Counted from the stretch's first letter, positions 35,139 through 44,707 are shown. The stretch: 64,000 nt of DNA from UBA5072 sp041737175 (GCA_041737175.1 JBGSSF010000021.1:154234-218233); one strand, 5' to 3'. Numbers and translations are program-made. The notes: generated by a model from the sequence alone, not told the origin.

Positions 35139-36488
35139 TTATTGGTTAATAGGATGGGTGATGGCTTTTTCAAAATCAGCATAATCTGACAAATAAGAGT
35201 AACGCGATAGGATCAGGTTCTCCTCTGCCTGGGTGAGTGAATTTCTGGCATCCATGAACTCAATGAGACTGGCCTGTCCTTCTTCGTATTTTCGATGGAC
35301 CAGCCTGAAAACTTCACGGGCGCCTTTTGCCTGGCTTTCAGCCGCCTGAATGGCAAGTTCCGAGGCCTTCAGCACATGGAGTGAATTGATTACCTGGAGC
35401 TCAATACGGCTTTTGGCCTCATGGAGCCGGTCTTCAACCATTTCGCGCTGGATCAGGGCCTGCCTGATCTTTGACCTGTTCTGCAGTCCGCTGAAAATGT
35501 CCCAGCTCAAAACGATAGAGGCCTGCAAATAATCCTGGTCCTTGTTGAACTGATATTCTTCACCCTGGAAACCATAATCTGCCAGGATAAAAAGATCAGG
35601 CAAACCCGATGACCTGTGCATGCTGATGTTCAGATCAGAAATGCGACCGTACTTTTCCAGGCTTTTTATTTCTTCGCGGTTGAGCACCGCCTGCTGGGAA
35701 TAGTCCTCCGGCATTCCCTCCGGCATGACTGCAACAACGGGCGTTTCAACCAGGATACTGTCACTGAGGGGCCTGTTCAGCAGAAAATTGAAATACGCCG
35801 AAGCAACCTGCTTGTTTTTCAGGGCTACCTGCAGTTGCTGATCAAACTTGCTGAGCTCGGTTTGCGAACGCAGCAAAATATCCCGCGTAATCTTGTCATT
35901 TTCAAAAAGCCGGGTATTTACCCGCACATTTTCCACCAGCAAAAGCCGGGTTTCTTCCAGCATCCGGAAAAGACCAACAGTCATGCCCACCGTGTAATAG
36001 GCCTTGCTGATCTCAGCAACCAGCTCTCTTTTGTATTGTTCAACACTGATTTCTTCCGCAACAATCAGCTCCTCTTTGATTTTCGCATTGTAATACAAAT
36101 CGGTGTTAAAGACAGGCTGAATAAGCCTGATCTTGGTTTCATGCTCGGTTGGCCTGAGAAACCGGATCTCTTCATTTTCGATCACAGGAAACATGTTTGA
36201 GGAAGTGAGCTGGTTTAGTGTTGAATATACCGGATTCATCAGATCCCCGACGGGAAAATCAATTACCCGGCCTCCTTCTGAGACCGTATAACGCGCATTG
36301 ATGGATACAGAAGGATAAAACAGGCCACGTGCCTCCTTCAAAGCCTCAAGACTTTGCTGATAACCGGATTCTTTTTGTTTTAACGCCAGGTTGTTCTCCA
36401 ATCCCAGGGCAATGTATTCCCGTAAAATACTTTGTGCCTCCATGGAAGATGTAAGAAAAGAAAGACATACAACGATTAAATATTTCAT
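35139..36488 (-). CDS. TolC-family outer membrane efflux protein
   Basis: The 449-residue protein has a signal peptide (MKYLIVVCLSFLTSSMEAQ). It consists of two repeats of long heptad-rich helices and beta hairpins typical of outer membrane factors. The conserved NSLTQAEENLILSRYSYLSDYADFEKA at the C-terminus matches the family end. It forms the trimeric exit duct. It is the second gene of the marR-tolC-adaptor-pump operon, 25 bp after marR. Confidence 0.9.
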   Translation of the reverse strand: MKYLIVVCLSFLTSSMEAQSILREYIALGLENNLALKQKESGYQQSLEALKEARGLFYPSVSINARYTVSEGGRVIDFPVGDLMNPVYSTLNQLTSSNMFPVIENEEIRFLRPTEHETKIRLIQPVFNTDLYYNAKIKEELIVAEEISVEQYKRELVAEISKAYYTVGMTVGLFRMLEETRLLLVENVRVNTRLFENDKITRDILLRSQTELSKFDQQLQVALKNKQVASAYFNFLLNRPLSDSILVETPVVAVMPEGMPEDYSQQAVLNREEIKSLEKYGRISDLNISMHRSSGLPDLFILADYGFQGEEYQFNKDQDYLQASIVLSWDIFSGLQNRSKIRQALIQREMVEDRLHEAKSRIELQVINSLHVLKASELAIQAAESQAKGAREVFRLVHRKYEEGQASLIEFMDARNSLTQAEENLILSRYSYLSDYADFEKAITHPINQ

Positions 36489-36513
36489 AACGGTATAGTT
36501 TAGGTGCTAAATA

Positions 36514-36969
36514 TTATTCAATGCTCGTCATTTGTTTCATGTTTTCATAAATGTTTGTGAAAAGATTCCGGATCAGGGTAATATCCTCCCTGGATGCATT
36601 TTCATACAGTTTTTCGGCAAAAACAAACCGCTCCTTCTCAAATTCCTCATACAGCCGGTTGATGATGTACCCCTTATCGGAAAGCCTCAGGTTCACTTCC
36701 TTTTTATTTTTAGTTTTGTACAAGGCAATATACTGTTTGCGGACGAGCCGTTTAACGATTTGTGAAATGGCTCCCTTGGTCACCCCGGATATTTCCGCCA
36801 GCTGTGTCATGTTGATTTCCGGATTCCCGCCGATATAATGAATAGCATGAATTTCACTAACATATAGGAGATCCCCGGTGCCAAAGTCCTTGGGCTTCTT
36901 GTCAATTACCGAATAAAGATGCAGGATTCTGGTGAAAAGATCAATGATGGAACGAAGTTCTTCATTCAT
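36514..36969 (-). CDS. MarR-family transcriptional regulator
   Basis: The 151-residue winged-helix protein has the recognition region MTQLAEISGVTKGAISQIVKRLVRKQYIALYKTKNKKEVNLRLSDKG, containing the MarR wing (D/N-K-x-x-x-L). It is the first gene of the efflux operon. A long inverted repeat overlaps its promoter (36979-37023), so it probably represses its own operon and is released by a pump substrate. Confidence 0.92.
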   Translation of the reverse strand: MNEELRSIIDLFTRILHLYSVIDKKPKDFGTGDLLYVSEIHAIHYIGGNPEINMTQLAEISGVTKGAISQIVKRLVRKQYIALYKTKNKKEVNLRLSDKGYIINRLYEEFEKERFVFAEKLYENASREDITLIRNLFTNIYENMKQMTSIE

Positions 36970-36978
36970 GATTCATAT

Positions 36979-37025
36979 TGTTTAGTATCTATACAAAAGT
37001 AAATATTATTTAGATACTAAACAAA
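36979..37025 (-). promoter_or_regulatory. MarR operator overlapping the efflux operon promoter
   Basis: Two perfect 13-bp inverted arms, TGTTTAGTATCTA (36979-36991) and TAGATACTAAACA (37011-37023), are separated by 19 bp. On the minus strand a good promoter lies within: TTTG (37022-37025), 20 nt, then TACTTTTG (36994-37001), a TAnnTTTG match. One arm covers the -33 region and the other the expected transcription start near 36987. A repressor bound to either arm would block RNA polymerase, as expected for MarR autoregulation. Confidence 0.75.
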
Positions 37026-37186
37026 TTTTTTTACACAGCTGACATTTCCTTAACCGCAGGATCTGTGGTGTCTTTTTCACAGGAAGCTGCGGAACAAACC
37101 GTTTGCCCCCCGGCACTGCAAAAAACTCCGGTCAAAAGCACGATAAAGTTTATATCTTTAAACGATTAATTTCAACAAATCCTCCC

Positions 37187-38563
37187 ATGAAAATGCAATT
37201 AGGTTCTGTAAGAAACTGCTTATTGCTTTGTTTTACCCTGCTTGCTCTGGTGGGATGCAAATCTCCCAACAGAACTACCCCCCTGCAGGGAATTCCAGTC
37301 GCTGCGATTGAAACCGAGCTCAATAGCCTCCTCCAGACCTGGTATCCGCGAATTATTGATACCATTCACGGGGGATACTGGACTAACTTTGAATACGACT
37401 GGACCTTATCATCCAACCAGGATAAAATGCTGGTCACACAAGCCCGCGGTCTGTGGACGGCCTCCAGGGCTGCCCGGGTTTACCCTGATAACCCCGTGTA
37501 CAAAAAAGCGGCTGACCACGGTTATCAGTTTCTTACAGGCTCTATGTGGGATACGGAACATGGTGGCTTTTACCAGTACTATTTTTCAGATTCTTCCCAG
37601 ACGGTTGATCCTTCTTTCAAACTGACTTACGGTAATGCTTTTGCGCTTTTCGCACTGGCGGAATACGCGCAAATAAACAAGGACCCTCAGGTGCTGGAAT
37701 GGGTAAACAAGGCATTCGGCTGGCTTGAGAATTATGCCCATGATCCTGTTGGTAAAGGCTATTTCAACATCACCATACCTGAAAACGTTGCAGAATATGG
37801 TTTTTCTGTTCAGGATGCAGTTAAACGTGCTGCCTGGGGAGGTCCCGACTTGAAAGATCAGAATACAAGTATCCACCTTTTGGAAGCATTTACTGCAACC
37901 TTCCAGGTGTTGCCCGAGGAACCGGTAAGGGCAAGACTTGCGGAAATGCTTGATCTGATCAGGGATACCATGGTAAATCCATCGGGTTACCTGAACCTGT
38001 TCTTTTCGAAAAACTGGGAACCTGTAAGCACTAAAGATTCATCCCGGGCATCTATCCTGAAGAATATCCATCTTGATCATATTTCTTTTGGCCATAACAT
38101 AGAAACAGCCTATCTTCTGGTGGATGCCTCCCGAACGCTGCATGGCGATCCGGACCAGGCGACCCTGGAAATTGCCAAAAAACTCATCGACCATACCCTG
38201 GCATATGGCTTTGATCAAAATTATTACGGTTTGTACGATAAGGGATATACGTTCTCCCCGGGTGATAAAATAGAAATCGTCGACAGCACCAAGACCTGGT
38301 GGGCACAAGCTGAAGCATGGCATGCGCTGGCTTTGTTTTCCACGCTGTATCCCAAAGAAAAAGCTTACCGGGAGGCTATTCCTAAAATGTGGTCTTATAT
38401 CATTCAGGAAATCATTGATCATCAATATGGCGGCTGGTATAATAACGGCTTGGATAAGAGTCCGGGTAACAAAACCAGGTCGAAGGCGCATCCGTGGAAA
38501 AGCTGTTACCACGATGGCAGGGCATTGTTCCTAGTACTCAGCTATGCAGAAAAGAAAGAATGA
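37187..38563 (+). CDS. AGE-family epimerase, lipoprotein
   Basis: The 458-residue product starts at the ATG at 37187 with a lipoprotein signal (LALVGC). The rest is an alpha/alpha barrel of the N-acylglucosamine 2-epimerase superfamily. SFGHNIETAYLL (His303) and WKSCYHDGRALF (His442) match the catalytic-His regions of cellobiose/mannobiose 2-epimerases and AGE. Most such epimerases are cytosolic, so a lipid-anchored exported form is unusual. It is divergent from the marR operon and convergent with the saccharopine dehydrogenase gene (7 bp between stops). An earlier start at 37103 is rejected because it would place 28 residues before the lipobox signal. Confidence 0.85.
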   Translation: MKMQLGSVRNCLLLCFTLLALVGCKSPNRTTPLQGIPVAAIETELNSLLQTWYPRIIDTIHGGYWTNFEYDWTLSSNQDKMLVTQARGLWTASRAARVYPDNPVYKKAADHGYQFLTGSMWDTEHGGFYQYYFSDSSQTVDPSFKLTYGNAFALFALAEYAQINKDPQVLEWVNKAFGWLENYAHDPVGKGYFNITIPENVAEYGFSVQDAVKRAAWGGPDLKDQNTSIHLLEAFTATFQVLPEEPVRARLAEMLDLIRDTMVNPSGYLNLFFSKNWEPVSTKDSSRASILKNIHLDHISFGHNIETAYLLVDASRTLHGDPDQATLEIAKKLIDHTLAYGFDQNYYGLYDKGYTFSPGDKIEIVDSTKTWWAQAEAWHALALFSTLYPKEKAYREAIPKMWSYIIQEIIDHQYGGWYNNGLDKSPGNKTRSKAHPWKSCYHDGRALFLVLSYAEKKE

Positions 38564-38570
38564 CGGTTAC

Positions 38571-39917
38571 TTATTCCCCATTAAGCTCCCTGCTGTTCTC
38601 CCTGAACCCAATACCATAGTTTTCAAGTTCCTGCAAAATGGGTTCATAGATCTCCCTGATGGTGGGAATATGAACACCGTTTAACCTGATCTGGCCTGTA
38701 AGCACCATTTTTGTGGCTATGGCAAGGGGAAGCCCTACCGTTTTAGCCATGGCCGTATTGACCGGGTCATCTCCGGTTACAACGAGCGATGAAGTTAACA
38801 GGGTTGGTTTTTCCCGGCCTTTGCTCCTGTAAATAAATTTATGCCACATCACCAGCATATCTTTATCGCCTGGCTCCAAAGCCCATTTGTTACAAAGGAT
38901 ATGTTCAAGGATTTGCGCCGGCGTGGCATTTTTCAACCCGATTCTGGTGTCATCAAAAATGCCGAGCCATTCCAGCTTTTCACGGATATCCGAATCCTGG
39001 TCGATATGCATGTACTGATAGAGCTTGGTTTTCACCGGGTCCTCCCTGCTGTAGTAAAGAAACGAATTGATGAATTCCTTGTATGTCATTTCTTCGGTGT
39101 TTTGCAGCGTGAATGAGTCATCTGTGGCTCCCAGCTGAACGAAAACGTCCCAGGCGCGGCAGAATCCCGGGCGGCGAAGGGTTCCCCTGTAAACCGTGGG
39201 AACATCCTGGAGATTGTACTTTTCAATATACTTCAATGAATCCCGGTTGGCATAGCCTTCAAATTTTCCATAACCCTCAATGTCAATTAACTCGGTTCTG
39301 CGAAAAAGCCTGTGGTAAGGGATGTATTTGAATTTTCCTTCCTGGATAAACCTGGCCGGATCCCCTTGTCCAGCCAGAACCACATTGCGTGGATTCCAGG
39401 TGATTTTATAATGCCAGGGGTTATTGTCCGATTCAGGAGCAATCAAACCTCCGGTAAAAGTTTCAAAACAAAGCAAGTCATGACCTGCTTCCCGGATGCG
39501 GTTGATGACCCGCATGGCCGACATGTGATCAATACCGGGATCAACCCCCATTTCATTCAGAAAAAGGATTCCCTGTGATTTGGCTTTGGCCTCCATATCC
39601 GCCATCTCAGGCGAAACATAGGAAGCAGTGAGCATCGATCTGGAGTATTTCAGGCAGGACAGCGCCACCAGCGGATGAAAACGTGCCGGGACCATCGAGA
39701 CCACGACATCTGCTCCCTGTACTTCTTCATTTAACTGCTGTTCGTTAAAGACGTCAAACGCTACAGCGCGTGTGGCAGGCAGAACCCTGGCCTTTACCGT
39801 TTGAAGATCATGGTCTCCGACAGTGATTTCCCAGCCATACTTCTGCGCATTCTCTTCGAGGTAGCGGATGAGTATTGATGTTGAACGGCCTGCGCCAATG
39901 ATCAGTAATTTTTTCAT
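38571..39917 (-). CDS. Saccharopine dehydrogenase (glutamate-forming type)
   Basis: The 448-residue protein starts at the ATG at 39917, 10 bp after the upstream gene. The N-terminal Rossmann fold has KKLLIIGAGRST with the dinucleotide loop at residues 8-13. The central GVDPGIDHMSAMRVINRI and FTGGLIAPESDNNPWHYKITWNP match the saccharopine dehydrogenase/LYS9-like family and the SDH half of animal and plant LKR/SDH. In catabolism it oxidises saccharopine to aminoadipate semialdehyde plus glutamate. The gene order LKR-SDH mirrors the domain order of the eukaryotic fusion. It is the last gene of the proposed lysine operon. Confidence 0.88.
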   Translation of the reverse strand: MKKLLIIGAGRSTSILIRYLEENAQKYGWEITVGDHDLQTVKARVLPATRAVAFDVFNEQQLNEEVQGADVVVSMVPARFHPLVALSCLKYSRSMLTASYVSPEMADMEAKAKSQGILFLNEMGVDPGIDHMSAMRVINRIREAGHDLLCFETFTGGLIAPESDNNPWHYKITWNPRNVVLAGQGDPARFIQEGKFKYIPYHRLFRRTELIDIEGYGKFEGYANRDSLKYIEKYNLQDVPTVYRGTLRRPGFCRAWDVFVQLGATDDSFTLQNTEEMTYKEFINSFLYYSREDPVKTKLYQYMHIDQDSDIREKLEWLGIFDDTRIGLKNATPAQILEHILCNKWALEPGDKDMLVMWHKFIYRSKGREKPTLLTSSLVVTGDDPVNTAMAKTVGLPLAIATKMVLTGQIRLNGVHIPTIREIYEPILQELENYGIGFRENSRELNGE

Positions 39918-39927
39918 GTTTCCTGAT

Positions 39928-41139
39928 TTATTCCGGCTGGTTAACCCATTCTGCCAGATAACTGTAATGGGGGGAAAGTTTTCCTTTTTCGGCAATGGTT
40001 GCTCTTTTGATAATGTTTTCATTGTCCCCGAAAAGAAGTAAGGGCAGAACGTTTTTGATCAGGTTATGACCAAAATCTGTTGAGGCTTCCCTCGGCAGGC
40101 CATTGGGAAGATGGTCAATAGCCATTACGGTGATATTCCCGGGATTACTGAAAGCAGCTTCCTCCTTCCCGGTGAAACGATTATAATCATAATAGGGCGC
40201 CTCAAAAGTGGTTGTCCTGATGGTGGAGGGCACCGATCCATTCAGGTCACAGGTAATATCCGCGATTACCCTGATCCTGAAACTCGCATTTTTCATCTCT
40301 TCCCGCGTAAATAAAACAGGCGCTCCCGGATCCCAATAGGCTGCCATGATCAGGAGATCCGTTTTATCACAGAACCGGTTAAAATGGCTCTCATATTGCC
40401 CCGGGTTTTTGAAAAAATGCTGTAAGTCAAAGATTCCACCCGAACGCTTCCGGTTGTACTTTTCAGGATCAAGCTGAACATAAACAGGTTTTTCAAGTTT
40501 CACCTGGCTGAGGTAATCTTCAACGGTAACCTTGGTTATCCCGAATGCATTCATCATTTCCTCTGATCCGCCTGCCACCCTGCCGTCACCGGTCATGGCA
40601 ATTCTGAAGGGGGGCAAAGGGAGAGCGGCGACCATTTTCAACATTTCTTCGAGTCCCTTGCATTCCTTGGGATGCGGTAATACACAAAGATTCTGCCTGA
40701 TGCACATGGCCCTGATTCCAAGGAAGGTGCCAACCAGTCCTGCCCAGCGTCCAAAGCCAATGATACGCACTCCTTTGCTGTCCGAGAGTGTTTCATAATC
40801 AACCAGCCGGATACGCTTGTCAAGTACCGCCCTCAGAAGTTCCTTATTATGACTTTGTTTCTTAATGGTATGTGAAAAGATGAAATAGGTTTTACCGGGG
40901 ATCAGCCGCACCGGGTCAACCTCCTTCACACCCAGCAGAACATCACAGTCTCTCAGATCGCTGGTAACCACAATGCCCTCATCCTTATACTCTTTATCAG
41001 TATAACACCTGTAGTTGCCCGGATGCACAAAAACCTGCACACCTGGAAATTCCTCTTCAATAAGTCTACATTGCCTGGGAGTGAGGGGTACCCTGTTGTC
41101 TACAGGGATCTTGGTTTCGTGCAGTATGCCTATTTTCAT
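39928..41139 (-). CDS. Lysine-ketoglutarate reductase-like protein (AlaDH/PNT family)
   Basis: The 403-residue protein starts MKIGILHETKIPVDNRVPLTP, the N-terminal signature shared by alanine dehydrogenase, transhydrogenase and saccharopine-forming enzymes (LYS1, LKR). GVKEVDPVRLIPGKTYFIFSHTIKKQ and IGFGRWAGLVGTFLGIRA match LKR rather than alanine dehydrogenase. A nucleotide-binding domain follows. It would condense lysine with 2-oxoglutarate to saccharopine. It is directly followed by the SDH gene, so together they reproduce the two halves of eukaryotic AASS. It lies 82 bp downstream of the ALDH7-like gene. Confidence 0.82.
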   Translation of the reverse strand: MKIGILHETKIPVDNRVPLTPRQCRLIEEEFPGVQVFVHPGNYRCYTDKEYKDEGIVVTSDLRDCDVLLGVKEVDPVRLIPGKTYFIFSHTIKKQSHNKELLRAVLDKRIRLVDYETLSDSKGVRIIGFGRWAGLVGTFLGIRAMCIRQNLCVLPHPKECKGLEEMLKMVAALPLPPFRIAMTGDGRVAGGSEEMMNAFGITKVTVEDYLSQVKLEKPVYVQLDPEKYNRKRSGGIFDLQHFFKNPGQYESHFNRFCDKTDLLIMAAYWDPGAPVLFTREEMKNASFRIRVIADITCDLNGSVPSTIRTTTFEAPYYDYNRFTGKEEAAFSNPGNITVMAIDHLPNGLPREASTDFGHNLIKNVLPLLLFGDNENIIKRATIAEKGKLSPHYSYLAEWVNQPE

Positions 41140-41213
41140 GGAAATAATTTTTCTAATGTTCCTGGAAGTTCAGAGGTTCAAACATGCGCTACCCCCCTGC
41201 CCAAATCCCGCTA

Positions 41214-41234
41214 TTCACTTGTCACTTGTCACTG
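41214..41234 (-). repeat. Heptamer tandem array E (sense unit AGTGACA)
   Basis: Three 7-bp units (TTCACTT, GTCACTT, GTCACTG) overlap the end of the ALDH7-like gene. Its TGA stop (41222-41224) and the residues SDK before it come from the repeat. The short length makes this the weakest array, but the position and GTGA core agree with the others. Confidence 0.6.
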
Positions 41235-42778
41235 ATCTTGAACTCAATCCCCTGCGCCAGCGGCAACGCACCGCTGTAATTAATCGTATTGGTCTGCCTC
41301 CGCATATAGGCTTTCCATGCATCAGATCCTGATTCACGTCCTCCCCCGGTGTCTTTCTCGCCCCCGAATGCACCTCCGATTTCTGCGCCCGACGTTCCGA
41401 TATTGATATTGGCAATACCGCAATCAGAGCCCGCATGTGATAAAAACGCCTCCGTTTCCTGCAGGTTGTTCGAAAACAGAGCAGAAGACAGGCCCTGGGG
41501 AACTGCATTATGCAATCGTATGGCTTCCTGGATGGTCCGGTAACGGATCAGGTAAATCAAGGGCGCAAAGGTTTCTTCCTGCACAACCGGGAAATGATTT
41601 TCCACTTCGGCAATACAGGGCACGACATAGCAACCCGAGGTACCATCTCCGTCATTAAACGGGGTCCCTCCATAAATGATCTTTCCGCCGGCCTTTTTCA
41701 CCTCCTCTACCGCATGGAAGAAATGTTCCGCGGCCTGTCTGTCGATCAGCGGTCCCACATGGGTCCCGGGGTCCAGGGGATTGCCGATTTTGAGGCTCCT
41801 GTAAACTTTCACCAGTCTGTCGCTGAAGCTGTCAAAAAGCGATTCATGCAGAATGATCCTCCGCGTGGATGTACAACGTTGCCCGGTTGTGCCCACTGCA
41901 CCGAATACCACGGCACGCAATGCAAGTTCAAGGTCGGCATGCGGGGTAATGATGATGGCATTATTGCCTCCCAGTTCCAGGATGGTTCTGCCCAGGCGTT
42001 CACCTACCAGTCGGCCGGCCTGTTTTCCGATCTTTGTTGAACCTGTAAATGAAATGAGCGAAAGGTTTTTGTCTTTGAAAAGATCATCTCCCAGGTATTT
42101 CGAGCTGGTGGCGACTAAGTTGATTACGCCTTCAGGCACATGATTTTCAGCAAGTACCTTTGCCATGATCTTATGAACTGCAATGGCACACAGCAGTACC
42201 TTGGAGGAAGGCTTCCAGAGCACCACATCTCCGCATACCAGCCCGATCATGGCATTCCACGACCATACAGCAACCGGAAAATTGAAAGCTGATACCACGC
42301 CAACTATCCCCAGCGGATGGTACTGTTCGTACATCCGATGGCCGGGGCGTTCCGAATGCATGGTCAAACCATAAAGCTGCCTCGAAAGCCCCACAGCAAA
42401 GTCACAAATGTCAATCATCTCCTGTACCTCGCCCATTCCTTCCTGAATGATTTTACCCATTTCCCAGCTCACCAGTTTTCCCAAAGGCTCTTTGTATTTT
42501 CTCAGTTCAATACCCATGAGCCGCACAATTTCGCCACGTTTTGGAGCGGGTACCATTCGCCATTCCCTGAACGCTTCGCCAGCCCGGGCTACCAACATTT
42601 CATAATCTGCCCGGGTGCCTTGCCTGATCCCTCCAATTGCGCTTCCGTCAACCGGTGAGAAGGAGGTTAGCACATCACCGGATGTTTCAATCCATTTTGT
42701 CCCGGTGCACAAACCCGGATTGACGGCTTCAATGCCAAGGTCTTTTAAGACTTGCTGTATTTCAGAAATTTTTCCCAT
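41222..42778 (-). CDS. Aldehyde dehydrogenase, ALDH7-like (aminoadipate semialdehyde dehydrogenase)
   Basis: The 518-residue product starts at the ATG at 42778 (MGKISEIQQVLKDLG). The catalytic residues are Cys302 (GQRCTSTRR), Glu268 (LELGGN) and Asn166 (AFNFP). The GQRCTSTRR context and the FNFPVAVWSWNAMIGLVCGD region resemble ALDH7A1/antiquitin, the enzyme that oxidises alpha-aminoadipate semialdehyde to aminoadipate. Its place directly before the LKR- and SDH-like genes supports that role strongly. An R1 palindrome lies between this gene and the hydratase gene upstream. Confidence 0.88.
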   Translation of the reverse strand: MGKISEIQQVLKDLGIEAVNPGLCTGTKWIETSGDVLTSFSPVDGSAIGGIRQGTRADYEMLVARAGEAFREWRMVPAPKRGEIVRLMGIELRKYKEPLGKLVSWEMGKIIQEGMGEVQEMIDICDFAVGLSRQLYGLTMHSERPGHRMYEQYHPLGIVGVVSAFNFPVAVWSWNAMIGLVCGDVVLWKPSSKVLLCAIAVHKIMAKVLAENHVPEGVINLVATSSKYLGDDLFKDKNLSLISFTGSTKIGKQAGRLVGERLGRTILELGGNNAIIITPHADLELALRAVVFGAVGTTGQRCTSTRRIILHESLFDSFSDRLVKVYRSLKIGNPLDPGTHVGPLIDRQAAEHFFHAVEEVKKAGGKIIYGGTPFNDGDGTSGCYVVPCIAEVENHFPVVQEETFAPLIYLIRYRTIQEAIRLHNAVPQGLSSALFSNNLQETEAFLSHAGSDCGIANINIGTSGAEIGGAFGGEKDTGGGRESGSDAWKAYMRRQTNTINYSGALPLAQGIEFKISDK

Positions 42779-42803
42779 ACTGAAGTATTTTAATATATTT
42801 ATC

Positions 42804-42836
42804 ACCCTTCAAGGGTCTTAGGACCGCTTGAAGGGT
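42804..42836. repeat. R1 palindrome, complete copy
   Basis: ACCCTTCAAG (42804-42813) and CTTGAAGGGT (42827-42836) form the outer stem and GGTC/GACC the inner stem. No T run follows. It lies between two co-directional genes of the lysine cluster, so it may be a processing or attenuation hairpin but is first of all a dispersed repeat. Confidence 0.65.
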
Positions 42837-42886
42837 AATTTCTTTACTGGTCGCTGGTCCCTTGTTACTACTTAAAAATATTAACG

Positions 42887-42914
42887 TTTACTGTTTACTG
42901 TTTACTGTTTACTA
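42887..42914 (-). repeat. Heptamer tandem array F (sense unit AGTAAAC)
   Basis: Four 7-bp units TTTACTG (last TTTACTA) overlap the end of the first hydratase gene. The TAA stop (42895-42897) and the last residues VNSKQ are encoded by the repeat. Confidence 0.82.
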
Positions 42915-44676
42915 TATAATTCACCAATCCCCCCTTCTCCAATATCTGCAGCAATTTATCCGGTAAGGGACTGAACCTGAAAATTCTTTCCCCGACCTTT
43001 ATGCTGCCTGCTGCCATATCGATCTCCACCTGATCTCCCGGCCGATATGCGTCAACCGCTTCAGGCACCACCAAGATCGGCAATCCCTGGTTTACGGATG
43101 AACGGAAAAATATCCTGGAAACCGACCTGACCAATACTGCCCGGATGCCCAGGTACACCAGACCCACGGCCGGATGTTCCCGGGAGCTCCCGCACCCGAA
43201 GTTTCTGCCGCAAACCATGATATCACCCGGTTTAACCCTGGCGGCAAATTTCTCATCGAAACCTTTCAGGAGATGGGGCGCAATTTTTTCAGGCTGGGCA
43301 CTGTTGATCTCATAGGTCAGGTTTCCGGCAAACATCTGATCGGTGTTCAGGTTATCCGCATCCTTATAGTTCCAGACACCGTTGGAAAGACGATCATCCG
43401 CCGCACCCACGGTTACCGTTGTTGTTTGTTCCATATGGTAGGGAAACCTGGAGTATATTTTGGTTCTTGCAGGTGTGGTGATTTCACCGTATAATGCGGA
43501 TACTGCAACTGTTGCGGGTGAAGCCAGATAGATGGCTGATTTTGGATTACCCATCCTGCCCAGGAAATTCCGGTTGGCAGTAGAGATAATGCTAATGCCG
43601 TCAGGCGGTATCCCCTGGCCTGTTCCCAGGCAGGGACCACAGGAGGGGGTAAGGATGCTGGCTCCGGCATTCAGAAATATCTCTGCAAGACCTTCCCGGA
43701 TTGCCTGCAGGTATACATCCCGGGATGCAGGCGTTACGATCAATTGAACACCCTCAGCTATCTTTTTTCCTTTAAGTAATTCGGCTGCAACCCTGAGATC
43801 CTCAATGCGGCCGTTTGTGCATGTGCCTAACAATGCCTGACCAACAGGTATTCCGCTTATATCATCAATGCTTTTCACATTGTCCACGTGGTGAGGACAG
43901 GATGCCAGCGGAAATAATCCTGAAAGGTCTATTTCATAAACTTTCAGGTAATTGGCATCCTGATCAGCCCAGATACCTGCGTATTCCATGCCCAGGTATG
44001 CTGTCAGCCTTTCATCAGCGGGGAAAACAGCGTTCTTGGCTCCCATCTCCGAAGCCAGGTTAGCAACAGTCATCCTGTCTGCCACGGTGAGACTTTTAAC
44101 GCCGTCACCATGGAATTCCACTGACATGTAATCGGCTCCTGCTGATCCTATCATGCCAATAATATACAAGGCAAGATCCTTGGCATACACTCCCTCCGGG
44201 AAACAGCCATGAAGAATGATCTTTACGGACTCGGGAACCCTGAACCAGGTTTCTCCCTGTTTCCACAATCCGGCCGTTTCAGTACGGTCAATGCCTGTGG
44301 CGAAAGTATTAAAGGCTCCGGCCGTACAGGTATGACTGTCACTTCCGACAACCACCATGCCGGGCCGGGCGTACTTCTCCATCAGCTGATGACAAATGCC
44401 GTCCCCTGCATCGTGGAAATTCCTGATATTCTGATCTTTGACAAAACTTCGTATCTGCTGGTAATCATTGGCCAGTTTGCTGCTGGTCGGTGGCGCATTA
44501 TGATCGAGCACGATGAGCAGCTGGTCCGGGTCATAAACCCTGTCGCCGCCCATTTTGCGGAAGGTGCTTTCAATACTGGCGGTATTGTCGTGGCTCAGTA
44601 TGATATCGGGTTTGTGAAATACAATGCTTCCAACAGGTGCATTTAATATTTTTTCTACGAAGGTTTTTTTCGCCAT
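42895..44676 (-). CDS. Aconitase-family hydratase 1 (candidate homoaconitase)
   Basis: The 593-residue protein is a single-chain hydratase: the LeuC-like Fe-S part (about 1-420) is fused to a LeuD-like swivel (about 440-590). The 4Fe-4S ligands are Cys286 (LLGTCTNGR), Cys346 and Cys349 (SCGPC). GSDSHT (111-116) and FGCGSSREHPAVG are the substrate-binding motifs with Arg intact. The length and fusion match the Aquifex-type aconitase group. Substrate could be citrate, homocitrate or another tricarboxylate. It is adjacent to a second, clearly different hydratase and to the NADP-type beta-decarboxylating dehydrogenase. The ATG at 44676 is preferred over a codon at 44688. Confidence 0.87.
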   Translation of the reverse strand: MAKKTFVEKILNAPVGSIVFHKPDIILSHDNTASIESTFRKMGGDRVYDPDQLLIVLDHNAPPTSSKLANDYQQIRSFVKDQNIRNFHDAGDGICHQLMEKYARPGMVVVGSDSHTCTAGAFNTFATGIDRTETAGLWKQGETWFRVPESVKIILHGCFPEGVYAKDLALYIIGMIGSAGADYMSVEFHGDGVKSLTVADRMTVANLASEMGAKNAVFPADERLTAYLGMEYAGIWADQDANYLKVYEIDLSGLFPLASCPHHVDNVKSIDDISGIPVGQALLGTCTNGRIEDLRVAAELLKGKKIAEGVQLIVTPASRDVYLQAIREGLAEIFLNAGASILTPSCGPCLGTGQGIPPDGISIISTANRNFLGRMGNPKSAIYLASPATVAVSALYGEITTPARTKIYSRFPYHMEQTTTVTVGAADDRLSNGVWNYKDADNLNTDQMFAGNLTYEINSAQPEKIAPHLLKGFDEKFAARVKPGDIMVCGRNFGCGSSREHPAVGLVYLGIRAVLVRSVSRIFFRSSVNQGLPILVVPEAVDAYRPGDQVEIDMAAGSIKVGERIFRFSPLPDKLLQILEKGGLVNYIVNSKQ

Positions 44677-44707
44677 AAGTTTTGTCAATTATTCACCCCA
44701 TGATTTT

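Noticed and set aside
42804..42836. R1 repeat as operon-ending terminator
   Set aside because: No T run follows on either strand and the genes on both sides belong to the same functional cluster, so it is listed as a repeat.
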